64,000 bases of DNA, from the NCBI GenBank assembly GCA_035771165.1, contig JAWNZC010000328.1, forward strand, positions 243,607 through 307,606, written 5' to 3'. Of the stretch, positions 11,001-19,380 are shown piece after piece (positions within the stretch are counted from its first letter, which is position 1; each line of letters opens with the position of its first letter). Under the pieces are notes generated by a model, which was not told where the DNA came from, did no database searches, and was given only the letters and a program-made list of their open reading frames with translations. Origin of the DNA: Paragorgia papillata. Its lineage: Eukaryota > Cnidaria > Anthozoa > Scleralcyonacea > Coralliidae. The translations under genes were made by a program, and so were the position numbers.

Positions 11001-14000
11001 TATATATAATTCCGTTCGTACATAGACATATATAATCAATTTTTTTCTCTCACTCGGATCTTACAATAAAGTTTGACTTGTCTATGCTACTAATTTCAGT
11101 GTGACGACGACATGCAAATATTGTTAATTTCTGCAAAGTTTGCCTTTTGCTCCAAAACGAAAATCATGTGATTTCATTCTCTGGTTGTATGGGAACGTAT
11201 TGTTGGTAGATGTTTACCGTTAAAAATTGCCGGTGACCCCTCATTTCGTCTTCGAAACCATGCGTTTGTCGCTGTTATTATACGGCTGTCATTCTGGACA
11301 TGCCACACGTTTGTAAATATATTGTTTGACTTTCGATATTCCACGTATTTTCTTTATTTAATTTACAATTTCTATTACAGGCTATGCATGTAGCTTTTGT
11401 CGAGACCCTTGTACATTTCAAAATGCAGAAAAGAAACGATATTAAATAGGAAACCTTTTCCTGGCCATCCGACCGCCATATTTGTTTACACGGAATTATC
11501 GGTAATAATTCCATGTCCTAAATAACCCAGGTACTTCATGAAAGCCTGACCCCAACACACACCCTAACCTAAGGCCAAAAATTCGTGTAAATAGGACATG
11601 GATTTATAACCGAATTATCTTTGGAAAACCCCAGTGGAAAACCCGCACTAGACTTGCGGCTGACGCAATGCGCAGACAGATTTCCCCACAGGGAGCCCAA
11701 CTCTGACGCCTCTTTTTTTGTTTTATTATATTGAGCTTGACAGAAAACCGAGGCCGCTTAACAGTTGTGTAAGCTGGGATCGCGGCGCTTCTCTTAACAG
11801 TTGGTAATATATGCATATATATGCAAATTACAGCGCGCGTGACGCTCACTGAAAGCTGAGAGAGCTCAAATTACACGACACAGAACGCAGCACTGCGTCA
11901 CTGACTGCGTGTTTAGTCGTCTCAGCTTTCAGTGAGCGTCACGCGCCATTCACGTGGCACAAAAGCCCACAGCTGTTTCGAGTTTCAAATTACCGCGCGC
12001 TGTAATTTGCATATATATGCATATATTACCAACTGTTAAGAGAAGCGCCGCGATCCCAGCTTACACAACTGTTAAGCGGCCTCGGTTTTCTGTCAAGCTC
12101 AATATAATAAAACAAAAAAAGAGGCGTCAGAGTTGGGCTCCCTGTGATTTCCCTGCTCCTCATATCAACTAACAACTCTATACTTACAAACACCGCTGCC
12201 AAACGTTTTGCGCCTGCGCGACATCCGAGCTCGTACCTCAAAAAAAGAGCGGGAAAACACTGAAATATTTGGACTGTTCCGAGAGTCCGACACAAAAGTT
12301 AAAATTATAAGTATACTACCAAAAAGATAAGGTAGGTAATTTGTGCATGGCTTCTTTGTCAATATTGTAACATATTCTGAAATGCCCTCTTCGTAATTTT
12401 CATGACCCTTTTTTTAAAACACAAATGAATAGTCGAGTCTTACTTAGTCTTCACTGTCTGGTTGTTGTTGCCACGGCTAGTACCCACTTCTCTTGCAATG
12501 TTTACTCTAGTAAATTCACGCATGCGCAAACGTTTGGCAGCTGTGTTATACTCACATGAGTTCCAAGCTCGACAACGGTGTCGTTCTTCCTCGTACCCAG
12601 GCTCTTTTTGGGGAGGAGGGTGTCGCGCGAAGAGGCTGACGCTCCAAACCCATCACTCCTTGCGCGCTCCCGTTTCCGCGCCAGGCTACGAGGCAGGGGG
12701 TCATTCCCAAGCGGTCAGCCATCCAAGTACAACCCCCCGTCCAACCGGGTTTAACTTTGGACTAGCGCGCTAACAGCACCCGTGCTCCCCTAAAGCTTCA
12801 AGATGAAGGAATAAAGCGAGAAAATTTCGAAGAACAATGAAATATAGCGCCGATTGCGTCCACATATCTGCCTGAGTGCCTGAAGCTAGCTGTATGAAAA
12901 CAAGACTTGTATTTTTTTAATTTTATACTATGTTAACTTTAATAGCTATATACACCACGCATATAATCAGCCAAAATATCTAGTTCTTCTCCAAAACTGT
13001 TTTCTATTTTTTCCCAGTTCTTTGTCTAAGACTCAGGAGTACATAATTTTTGTAGATTAGAAAACAAAATGTCACAATGAAATATAGCAACCTTTGCGTC
13101 CACATGCTCGAATGAAGCTAGCTGTAAGAAAACAAGACTTGTATTTTTTTTATAAATAAAATTAGTTTAGTTTACTCCAGTTTCCTCTTGTACTAACACT
13201 GAAGCAACAAGCGATGGTCCTTACTGGACCTCTGGGAAGAACAGTTTAGATATGACCGATAGAGTTATCCCGTATAGATAAAGTTAGTTTAGTTTAATTT
13301 AATTTATGTTTAGTGTTGCTTTTAAATCTTACTTTTTTTGTCTTTTTGATTGTGAAGAATCCGACGAAGGTTCCGACTCCTCCCATGCAGAATCAAATAT
13401 TGAAAAGTTGGCTAAAAAACTTCGCTTTGGTAGTATGTTAGTTCTCATACATCTTTCCATATTTTACTGTTTTACTGATAATCCTTTCTTTTAGTTTCAG
13501 ATTGTGAGTGTGACTCTGTTGAGAACAGTTTTAAATTTGTATCTTTGACAAGCAGCGAGAAATGTCAACCAGAAAAATCTTCGCCAATCAAAGAGAAGGA
13601 AAAAGCGACGAGAAAACTTCTCTCGTTGAAGCAAAACTCTTTGCCAGTTCCAGAACTTACAGCTGACCCTCTCAAATCACAAGCCAGTGAAACTTCACGT
13701 AAACTAACCGAAGTAGATTCGAACATAGGTTGGTGGATTATAGGATTTATAATAATTTATACTAGTAATATACTTCAGAAACTCATTAATAATTCATGAG
13801 GAAAACTAGCATGTCCGTTAAAAACCTTGATTCATTCATGAGGAAAACACAAAGGAAATCAGTACCATGTCTGTAGGTTTAAATCTGATAAAGAAACCTC
13901 CTGATTTACATAAACTTTAGCTCTGATTTTCTGGGCTTAGATAACGTTGTTTTTCAAAATTACTACGCCAATGAACTTACCAAATGGGTCGTTTGTAAAG

Positions 14001-17000
14001 CTATTCGCATTGACAAGCTATTCGTACATATAACTCGTGTTCTCGTTTTTCGCGAAACGTCAAAATATTCCCGATGTCAGCAGGGTTCGAGATTTGCGGT
14101 ATACATGTACCTCAGTATTCTGATATCAAGTTTTTGATTTTGAACATTAACTATAGAGTTTACAGTCAAAAATGGAAATACCTTCCCACTTCCGCTTCTG
14201 TAGTTGGTTGTGTATTACTGTATTTCTGTAGCCGCTACTGAAGCGCGAGGAAAGTCTACCGATAAAAGTCACCAATTCTTGATGTATATTCGTCTGTTGG
14301 TACCGAGTTGGGGATAAACATCCATTGTAGGCCTACTCTGGGATCTTAACTCGCCGCGAGATAAGGCGAGGCTGTGCGAGTTAAGGCGAGATAAGACGAG
14401 TTAAGATCCCAGAGTAGGCCTCATTGTATTATGAATGAATGCCATTTGAAGCTAAATTATACTATTTATGTACAGTTTTCAACAAAAAAATTTCTCAGGC
14501 TTCGGTAGCGGCTACAGAAATAGTAATACGCAAGCAACGAACTACAGAAGAAGAAGTGGGCAGGTATTTCCATTTTTACTGTAAATCCCTGATATCCTAA
14601 CGAGATATCAGAGACACCACGTTTTGCGATTGTTAAATTTTTCAGAGAAAGATTGCTCCGAAAAAGCACATAATTGTTTGAACGAGGAAGAAGACGCAAG
14701 TATTTGCAAGAAAAGAAAGTGTTCTGAGAATGAGGCTACAGAGACAAGTTTAGAATCAAACAAGACGGTTCAGTTGAAGAATAAAAATAAATCTGACCAG
14801 CCAAAGAGATCCTTGGAAGATTTTAGAGAAGTCCAAGCGAAGATTGGAAAACCAAATCGAAAGAGGAAAAGGGTAACAATTGGTTGATTTTGTTTGTTTG
14901 TTTGTTTGTTTGTTTGTTTGTTTGTTTGTTTGTTTGTTTGTTTTGTTTATTTGTTTGTTTTGTTTATTTGTTTGTTTGTTTGTTTGTTTGTTTTGTTTAT
15001 TTGTTTGTTTGTTTGTTTGTTTGTCTGCTTGTTTATTTGTTTGTTTGTTTGTTTATCTGTCTGTCTGGTTTGTTTGTTTGTTTGTCTGCTTGTTTATTTG
15101 TTTGATTGTTTGTTTGTTTTGTCTGTCTGTTGCGGTCTGTCTTATCTTTTGTCTGTCTGAATGTATTTGTTTGTCTGTGATGGCGGATGTTATTTTATTA
15201 TTTTTATATAGAAATCTCACGGCTTAGTCATGACAAGTATACACTTTGGGTGAGTAACGGAATAAAAATAAAAGTATTGCTTTTGTTTGGGACCTTGTTA
15301 CCATACAACTCAAACTCATTTTTCTCATATCCGTCCCAAAAAGGTTCTTATTTAGCGAGGGACAAAATTCAAAATTCCAGCTTGAAGTCCACAAGCACTC
15401 GACTTTCTACGCATTTTTATTTTCTTCCTAGCGATCAAGAGCTTGTCGAGTTCGCCGTCAAAGAGCTTGGTTTATTTTCTATTCAAGAAAACGTTTCTGC
15501 TCTTACATCCCATGTTATTGCTGGCAATGGACGTCGTACGTTGAAAGTTCTCAAAGCAATGGCTCGTGGTTGCTGGATTTTATCTCTTGAATGGGTCAGC
15601 AAACATTACCGTAATACTTTTGTTGTTTATGTAATGCACTTATCGACTTTGAATATACTTGAACTCAGTGATGGATCATCCTGCTTGATCTGGTAGGGGG
15701 GTGCTGAGCGAGCGAAGTGAGATCAGGCCTGCGGCGTGGGGCATGACCAAGGCGGTATGAATCATATATCTATGAATCATATGATAGCTATGATACGTAT
15801 GTAATACCTAGTCTAGTCCTTGGCCAAAGCCTGTAAATATATCATGCACTGCTTGAACTATTTCGAATGATTATTGTGGGATACCGGACAAGTAGAGAAA
15901 ACTCTACTTGGCCCGGCTGGGCCTTCGAACCCGCGACCTTCATTTACTAGTCCGATGCTCTACCAATAGACATTTCCCCATGAAGTGAATGGATCATGTG
16001 ATCTTTCTTTTAGACAAACCTCATTGGCTAATGTCCAATGTTTGTCCGAAGTTTTGGATGTCCGAAGTTTTGCGAGAGCCAATCAAATCTCTCAACCGGC
16101 GTTATCCACACACTTCGTGCGGAAAGGTCTATTGAGCTACAGGTGAAGTTAGGAGCTGAAGGTCGAATGATAGTAAGCCCAAATAACCGAAGTACTATCA
16201 TTCGACCTTCAGCTCCCAACTTGACCTGTAGCTCAGTCGGTAGAGCATCGGACTAGTAAACCGAAGGTCGCGGGTTCGAATCCCAGCCGGGCCAAGTAGA
16301 GTTTTCTCTTCTTGTCCAGTATGGTTCGTCACTCGGAGTAACACCTTATTAGTATGCTTGAACTATTTGGGGGGGGGGGGGGGGGGTGCACTTGATCGAC
16401 CCCATGAGTTGAACAATAAGTTGTTTTGGTGACTATAATTTGGTTCAATGTTATTTGTTAGATTACGAAATCGCTGGAAACTGGTTATTGGGTTGATGAA
16501 GAACCTTACGAATTATTAGACGATTTCCCATCAGCTCAGGTTTGTAGTATACAATAACCTTCCTAATGCTGGCCAGACGCTCAATTCAATTCCTGTGCTG
16601 TTTTAGGAATTCCCGCACAGCCCGATCTTTCTAAGGATGCGCGCATGTGAGGGCCTGTTTATATGATCCCAGGATACCCCGGGATGTCCCCAGTGTACCG
16701 CGTTTATAGGGACTTTAAGATCTACGACGTCAACCTCAACGACGATAGCAACAGTTGTTGCTATGGCAACAATGACGTTTCAAAATGGCTGCCAATTACC
16801 CTTCAAACTAATTTAATTCGAAAAAAACTTTGATGACCACTAATTTTTTTTCCATTAAAACTTTTCTTGAAGTACGAGTAATCAATAGGCCGATTTTAAA
16901 AAAATTCTGTAGAACGAATTTTTTTTTTCTGGAAAAATCGTGTTTGTTAATGTTTAAGAAATTTCGTTCTACAGAATTTTTTTTAAATCGGCCTATTGAT

Positions 17001-19260
17001 TACTCATACTTCAAGGAAAGTTTTAATGAAAAAAAAATTGGGGGTCACCAAAGTTTTTTTCGAATTCAATTAGTTTGAAGGGTAATTGGCAGCCATTTTG
17101 AAACGTCATTGTTGCCATAGCAACAACTGTTGGTATTTATTTGGTAGCAGTTTTTGATTGTCAGAATGTTTAACTATGCATAACATTTAGTTTTATTCTT
17201 TTTCCGAATTGTTTAATCACGTGTTTTGGACTCTCAAACTTGTATTTTCCATTTTTCAAGAAGCTGTATGGAGCTACCTTAAACAAAATAATTCTTTTTG
17301 CAAAACAAAGAGAATGAATAATTTTTCGTCCCAAGAGTAATCTCAAGACCGTCCTCGTTCTTTCTACAACGCCACTTAGAGCATTTTCACGTCTTCAGGA
17401 CGACGGCAACGACCAAAAGATGAGAACTGTTGCTTAAGATTTACTTCAATACTGACACTACAATCATTTTAGCAATACTGGGGCGTTTTGGAAGTCATTA
17501 AACTAGCTTCAAATATCAAATATAATAGTTTACCCTGACGTCTTTAAATTGTAAAACTTATATACCTTGTGTTTTAACCGCCGTCCACGTCCTAGCATCT
17601 TAAAGTCCCTTATATGGAGACCGGGACGTCCATCCCGGTGAGGCGGGACAAATGTTTACACAACATCCTGGTAGACCGGGATGAAGTTTACTGAACTACA
17701 ATGCTTGTAACTTTGAATATTACGGTCAGAATTTCGTCCAAACGGTCAGGTCTAGAGACAAAACACTGAATAAAAGTGAAATAACTTCTGACATAGTAGA
17801 ATTAAGGTGAGTTTTTGCTTTTTTGCTCCATTTCCTTTAATTCACGCGCTTTTTGACCCAGGATGAAATTTATCCCGGGCAACCGGGACCATATGTCTAA
17901 CATTCTAAGTCTAAAGCCCTAATCAAACGAGAACGCAAGTCATCGCAAGTTGGCAGTCACAAATTTCTGTGGCGGTCGTTCGAACACCCAAATTAACAAA
18001 ATAAAGATTCATGAGTGTTTTAAACAAGTTTTAACTTTGTCACGGTACATGATATTTTCGGGAAACTATTCAGAGCGGCTGGCTGAGATAGCGTGACTGC
18101 CAACTTGCGTTCTCGTTTGATTAGGGTGTAACATTCATAAATTCTATCTCCCAGCTGTCTAGGTTAGAACGCACAACAGAAGGTGACAGCTACCAATCTA
18201 GTCTTCTGGCTGGTGTCGCTGCCATTTACGTTGGTACTGGTACTTCGCCTTCGTCAGACGAGATTGTAAATCTTATTTTAATGTCGGGTGGTCATGTAAG
18301 TCTTTAACCCCTTCGCGACTGTATCGTTTCTTTTGGAACTATGCAGCCTTTAGTATTTTACTCTGGCTAACGTTATAGATTTTTGACCAGTGGGTCTTGG
18401 TGACGTACCAATAGATGTTTGACCATTGGGTCTTGGTCACGGACCAGTAGATTTTTGACCAGTGGCTCTTGGTCTCGGACCTCTGGGTCTCAAAAGCCGT
18501 GTTTACACTTCAAGCCATGGCCTGGCACCGGGGTAAATGTGTCGTGTTTACACTGGCACAAGCCTGGCCAAGGCATAGGCCAACAAAAGAAGCCCAGATT
18601 TCCTGGCCTAGGCCACCCAGGACGTGTTTACACTGCCAAAAAGTAGGCCAAAGTTAGGCCAAGGCCAGGCCAAAGCTTGCAATGTAAACACGGCTAAAGA
18701 GCGAAGTCTCGAAGTGATAAAGACTTCGTGTTTTTTTCTCTCATTTAGGTATCTGCCACATTTCGAAATGCATCAATCTGCATTGGTCAAGTCTCTAAGA
18801 AAACTGAAGCCATTCATGTATTTGAGAAATGGTTATTGGGTAAGCAAGTTTGTCATTTTGCGAGATACTCTAGATAATGCAAAAAGGTGGTAAACTAACG
18901 GAATTTTTTTTTTGAATGAGTATTAAGCCGTGTTTACACGGCCAAAATTTAAGCAGGATCTGAGCCACATCTGACTTTAAGCGGGCTTAAAATGTCCGTG
19001 TAAACAGATCGGCGTAAATTAATCGCGATTAGTTTGCACCACCTCAAGGAGGTGGATTAAACTGAGCACGATCAGTTAATCGCGCTTAACTTGGCCGTGT
19101 AAACGCACGGGATTGAAAAACGCTTGCTATTAATACGAAAAGAACTGGAGTGAATTTATCCCGATGCATATAATGAAATATGTTTTTCATTTTTTCTATT
19201 TTAGATTGTATTACTTCCCAAAGTGTCCTCCCGTTTGAAAAATACCAGAAAGACTTGTGA
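2095..19260 (+). CDS. MCPH1: Microcephalin (three BRCT domains), 17 reconstructed exons
   Basis: Exons: 2095-2181, 4059-4239, 4764-4849, 4963-4998, 5194-5425, 5512-5568, 7546-7592, 7726-7831, 13358-13429, 13501-13728, 14646-14872, 15212-15249, 15432-15594, 16462-16539, 18155-18295, 18749-18839, 19205-19260. All junctions are GT-AG and the joined frame stays open for 641 aa. BRCT1 (about 87-170) has DILKGVIAYIEV, VTHVIFKDG and LVSVLWIDSC, followed by the MQPK motif. BRCT2 (about 454-546) has HVIAGNGRRTLKVL, RGCWILSLEW and TGYWVDEEPYEL. BRCT3 (about 547-641) has GGHVSATFRNASICIG and EKWLLDCITSQSV. This order and these motifs are those of microcephalin, which regulates chromosome condensation and DNA-damage responses in the nucleus. 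Human MCPH1 starts almost at BRCT1; here about 86 residues precede it, with no internal Met in exon 2. An in-frame Met at 2050 is an alternative start. The central linker is Lys-rich and shorter than in human. The exon 13 donor is the weak GTCAGC, chosen because it restores the BRCT2 alignment. Confidence 0.92.
2597..2930. mobile_element. MITE with 19-bp perfect terminal inverted repeats
   Basis: CCCAGGGTGCATTCCGTGC at 2597-2615 is the exact reverse complement of 2912-2930. CTGAC occurs just outside both ends (one extra A on the left), a probable 5-bp target duplication. It sits in MCPH1 intron 1 and has no transposase. Confidence 0.75.
3198..3330 (+). mobile_element. tRNA-derived SINE (tRNA-Ala-like head)
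   Basis: The head has an A box (TGGCTCAATGG, 3203-3213), a B box (GGTTCGAGTCC, 3248-3258) and an anticodon arm with loop CTGGCAT (GGC). The acceptor stem is not intact and an unrelated tail (gagtttaacttacgacagc) follows. A similar tail recurs at about 26440-26480. It is a retroposon rather than a working tRNA gene. Confidence 0.65.
3732..3950 (-). mobile_element. 5S rRNA-derived SINE, antisense copy
   Basis: GGTCACCCATCCAAGTACTA at about 3853-3875 is nearly the reverse complement of the conserved internal control region of 5S rRNA (TAGTACTTGGATGGGTGACC). The flanking sequence is unlike 5S rRNA and is shared with copies near 8210, 12690 and 25964. It lies in MCPH1 intron 1. Confidence 0.7.
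4424..4511. repeat. dispersed element containing CATTGCTGCCTAGGATG
   Basis: The string CATTGCTGCCTAGGATG, a TCTGAGGGTTCTC block and TCTGGTGTTAGACAGAGTAA recur with variation at about 10310-10400, 18304-18375, 22365-22690 and 41855-42060. It is a moderately diverged interspersed repeat of unknown class. Confidence 0.55.
5588..7497. repeat. 1.9-kb GAT/GGT trinucleotide microsatellite filling MCPH1 intron 6
   Basis: Almost the whole intron between MCPH1 exons 6 and 7 consists of GATGGTGGT-type trinucleotides, with local duplications marked by GGTGATAGGGTGATGG at about 5850, 6105, 6565 and 6985. The very long open frames it creates (poly-His/Ser/Pro on minus, poly-Val/Met/Gly-Asp on plus) are repeat artefacts. 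Confidence 0.97.
7892..8130. repeat. two tandem copies of a ~130-bp repeat
   Basis: Each unit carries a GTTTCCT block, a TTACTGGACCTCTAG block, AGAACAGTTTAGATATGA and TATCCAGTATAAATAAAGTT. A third copy lies at 13160-13290 on the far side of the GPCR. It is in MCPH1 intron 8. Confidence 0.75.
8133..8235. mobile_element. palindromic element end, related to both flanks of the 662-bp array
   Basis: AACAATCGAAATATAGTAAG followed by ATTAGATATACTGCCGAAAC, CTAACGTTTCGAGCGAAGG and a CTTCGGCAGAG arm folds on itself. The same modules recur at 42285-42305 and at 50277-50410, so this is a solo copy of the element that encloses the 662-bp array. Confidence 0.65.
8213..8305 (-). mobile_element. 5S rRNA-derived SINE fragment, antisense
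   Basis: CACCCATCCTAGTACTACC and then GTCCAACCGAGTTTAACTTT match the diagnostic block of the 5S-like SINE seen at 3853. It abuts the 8306 repeat just as the copy at 12690-12789 abuts 12790. Confidence 0.6.
8306..8816. repeat. left copy of a ~350-bp direct repeat flanking the GPCR, plus a partial tandem copy
   Basis: 8306-8658 matches 12790-13149 nearly base for base, apart from small indels. A second, partial copy of the same unit (about 8577-8816) follows directly and runs up to the GPCR 3' end. The two full copies are direct repeats about 4.5 kb apart. Confidence 0.85.
8824..8829 (-). promoter_or_regulatory. candidate polyadenylation signal for the GPCR
   Basis: AATAAA on the minus strand (TTTATT on plus) lies about 60 bases after the GPCR stop codon. 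Spacing fits a short 3' UTR. Confidence 0.45.
8888..9790 (-). CDS. Intronless class A (rhodopsin-like) GPCR, orphan
   Basis: A 300-aa uninterrupted frame with seven hydrophobic segments (about 18-45, 56-80, 98-122, 133-151, 160-191, 222-246, 262-284). Class A landmarks are present: GN (Asn37) in TM1, LAVAD (Asp66) in TM2, and NPFVY (275-279) followed by a basic helix-8 region in TM7. An N-glycosylation sequon (NSS) lies near the N-terminus. Oddities: the DRY motif is DQF (115-117), TM6 has no CWxP, and no Cys sits where the conserved TM3-ECL2 disulfide is expected. Such loss is frequent in lineage-expanded cnidarian GPCRs. The ligand cannot be inferred; the short N-terminus fits a small-molecule or peptide receptor. 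The gene lies antisense inside MCPH1 intron 8 and is bracketed by direct repeats, which suggests arrival as a retrocopy or duplicated block. The start at 9790 gives a normal extracellular N-terminus. Confidence 0.88.
   Translation of the reverse strand: MQGNSSEEFFKLSISKEASIFLITFTSLQIIIGSIGNCIVIIAILATKELRRRSGDQLILNLAVADFLALTTFLPRHIYLLSQGGISEDQQRFYEAQNSLVVYCGENAIFAIAIDQFIAVVLPLRHKNIMTKKTTIVMAVLTFGIAVALAMDDFLGLQITWLTSFIFIFFVTYNIFLALATAVLYIIIFYCALKQGRNILKQRQSVGAECENYSSRLIFRIAQKTFLLVLLYDATYLPPSIYIAYAYRGKNQRRIHQVTARAWFYSFLFLSSCANPFVYALRTKRFKVAFYKKILSKICR
9791..11475. other. MCPH1 intron sequence upstream of the GPCR
   Basis: No gene is recognisable. It would hold the GPCR promoter and 5' UTR. A dispersed-repeat fragment (GTCTGGTGTTAGACACAGTA) is at about 10348. 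The string CCTTTTGCTCCAAAA occurs at about 10787 and 11142. Small open frames here look random. Confidence 0.4.
11487..11624. repeat. small imperfect inverted repeat
   Basis: The segment with ATTCCATGTCCTA (about 11508-11520) is repeated inverted as TAGGACATGGAT (about 11593-11604), together with neighbouring AATTATCGGT / ACCGAATTAT. It is probably a degraded foldback element. Confidence 0.5.
11687..12146. mobile_element. Foldback MITE with identical 153-bp arms and 7-bp target duplication
   Basis: Left arm 11687-11839 and right arm 11994-12146 read as exact reverse complements over 153 bases; ends are CACAGGGAG and CTCCCTGTG. ATTTCCC stands immediately outside both ends (11680-11686 and 12147-12153). 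A second inverted pair (11837-11862 / 11920-11945, core CTCACTGAAAGCTGAG) is nested in the loop. There is no coding capacity. Arm identity points to a recent insertion or arm homogenisation. It is in MCPH1 intron 8. Confidence 0.9.
12180..12555. mobile_element. degraded foldback element
   Basis: GCTGCCAAACGTTTTGCGCC (about 12195-12214) is mirrored by GCGCAAACGTTTGGCAGC (about 12524-12541), with further inverted similarity outward. It starts about 30 bases beyond the preceding foldback element. Confidence 0.55.
12690..12789 (-). mobile_element. 5S rRNA-derived SINE, antisense, best preserved copy
   Basis: TCATTCCCAAGCGGTCAGCC followed by ATCCAAGTACAACC parallels the reverse complement of the 3' half of animal 5S rRNA (loop E and box C region). 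The match is longer here than in the other copies. The 5' half is not 5S-like. Confidence 0.7.
12790..13149. repeat. right copy of the direct repeat flanking the GPCR
   Basis: Near-identical to 8306-8658 (shared blocks such as GCGCCGATTGCGTCCACATA and CCCAGTTCTTTGTCTAAGAC). The differences are a few substitutions and short insertions. Confidence 0.85.
13160..13290. repeat. third copy of the 130-bp repeat
   Basis: Matches the units at 7892-8130, including CAACAAGCGATGGTCCTTAC and GATATGACCGATAGAGTTAT. It ends about 65 bases before MCPH1 exon 9. Confidence 0.75.
14157..14590. mobile_element. MITE with ~85-bp inverted arms, itself interrupted by another MITE
   Basis: Left arm about 14157-14245 and right arm about 14500-14587 are imperfect reverse complements; shared blocks are AAAAATGGAAATACCT and TTTCTGTAGCCGCTAC. 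The centre contains the 93-bp element at 14329-14421. It lies just upstream of MCPH1 exon 11. Confidence 0.75.
14329..14421. mobile_element. 93-bp palindromic MITE with 6-bp target duplication CATTGT
   Basis: The first 25 bases (starting AGGCCTACTCTGGG) are the reverse complement of the last 25. CATTGT flanks both ends (14323-14328 and 14422-14427). The interior repeats GCGAGATAAGGCGAG-like strings. Confidence 0.85.
14884..15135. repeat. TTTG tetranucleotide microsatellite in MCPH1 intron 11
   Basis: About 250 bases of TTTG/TTTGTCTG repeats lie between MCPH1 exons 11 and 12. The frames reading Phe-Val-Cys-Leu are artefacts. Confidence 0.95.
15879..15985 (-). mobile_element. tRNA-derived SINE, minus-strand copy
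   Basis: Read on minus, it has GTAGAGCATCGGACTAGTAA, a B box GGTTCGAAGGC and the tail CCAAGTAGAGTTTTCTCTAC. It is the inverted partner of 16221-16350. The A box is damaged. Confidence 0.7.
16136..16231. repeat. inverted repeat preceding the plus-strand SINE
   Basis: GAGCTGAAGGTCGAATGATA at about 16151-16170 is mirrored by TATCATTCGACCTTCAGCTC at about 16196-16215, and the outer CTACAGGT / ACCTGTAG also pair. The stem is about 38 bp with a loop of about 20 bases. Confidence 0.75.
16221..16350 (+). mobile_element. tRNA-derived SINE (tRNA-Lys-like head), plus-strand copy
   Basis: A box TAGCTCAGTCGG at 16229-16240 and B box GGTTCGAATCC at 16273-16283. The anticodon arm has loop CTAGTAA (AGT). 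The 5' acceptor strand does not pair with GGGCCA, so it is not a working tRNA. The tail (AAGTAGAGTTTTCTCT, then GGAGTAACACCTTA) is shared with the fragment at 25582-25655. Confidence 0.8.
16369..16386. repeat. 18-base G homopolymer
   Basis: An uninterrupted run of G, 76 bases before MCPH1 exon 14. Its length is likely uncertain in the assembly. Confidence 0.8.
16648..17900. mobile_element. possible composite DNA element enclosing a 170-bp-arm foldback
   Basis: GTTTATATGATCCCAGGATA near the left end resembles the reverse complement of CCGGGACCATATGTC near 17880-17897, and GGGACTTTAAGATC (about 16710) is mirrored by ATCTTAAAGTCCC (about 17598). The outer limits are uncertain. The inner foldback is listed separately. 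Confidence 0.4.
16749..17132. mobile_element. foldback element with 170-bp arms
   Basis: 16749-16918 and 16963-17132 are near-perfect reverse complements, from CAACAGTTGTTGCTATGGCA outside to TTCTGTAGAACGAA inside, with a 44-base loop. It is in MCPH1 intron 14. No clear target duplication is seen. Confidence 0.85.
17917..18126. mobile_element. 210-bp MITE ending CCCTAATC...GATTAGGG
   Basis: CCCTAATCAAACGAGAACGC at the left is the exact reverse complement of the right end, and AAGTTGGCAGTCAC / GTGACTGCCAACTT also pair. It ends 28 bases before MCPH1 exon 15. Confidence 0.8.
18375..18490. repeat. short tandem repeat of about 30-35 bp
   Basis: Four imperfect copies of a TTTTGACCAGTGGGTCTTGG-type unit in MCPH1 intron 15. 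Confidence 0.6.
18495..18695. mobile_element. MITE with AGCCGTGTTTACA ends
   Basis: AGCCGTGTTTACA at the left and TGTAAACACGGCT at the right are exact inverted repeats. The interior is rich in GGCC-containing words (AGGCCAAAGTTAGGCC). It lies just before MCPH1 exon 16. Confidence 0.75.
18927..19111. mobile_element. second MITE with GTTTACACGG-type ends
   Basis: GCCGTGTTTACACGGCCAA at the left is mirrored by TTGGCCGTGTAAACGCACGG at the right. The interior differs from the 18495 element. It is in the last MCPH1 intron. Confidence 0.7.
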
Positions 19261-19380
19261 CAAAGAACGGTTTGCCTAAAATAAGTGTAGATAGTTGTAT
19301 ATATGCTAAATAGAGTTAATTCACGAGGTAGAATATTCAGGGTCGTGTCACACTTGCACAAAAAGAGAGGACTGACACCC

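Noticed and set aside
11604..12172. Two matching short frames on opposite strands (shared peptide CIYMHILPTVKRSA)
   Set aside because: They are the two arms of the foldback element read outward, not genes.
16221..16293. Functional tRNA gene
   Set aside because: A and B boxes are good, but the acceptor stem does not pair and the copy has a SINE tail shared with truncated copies.
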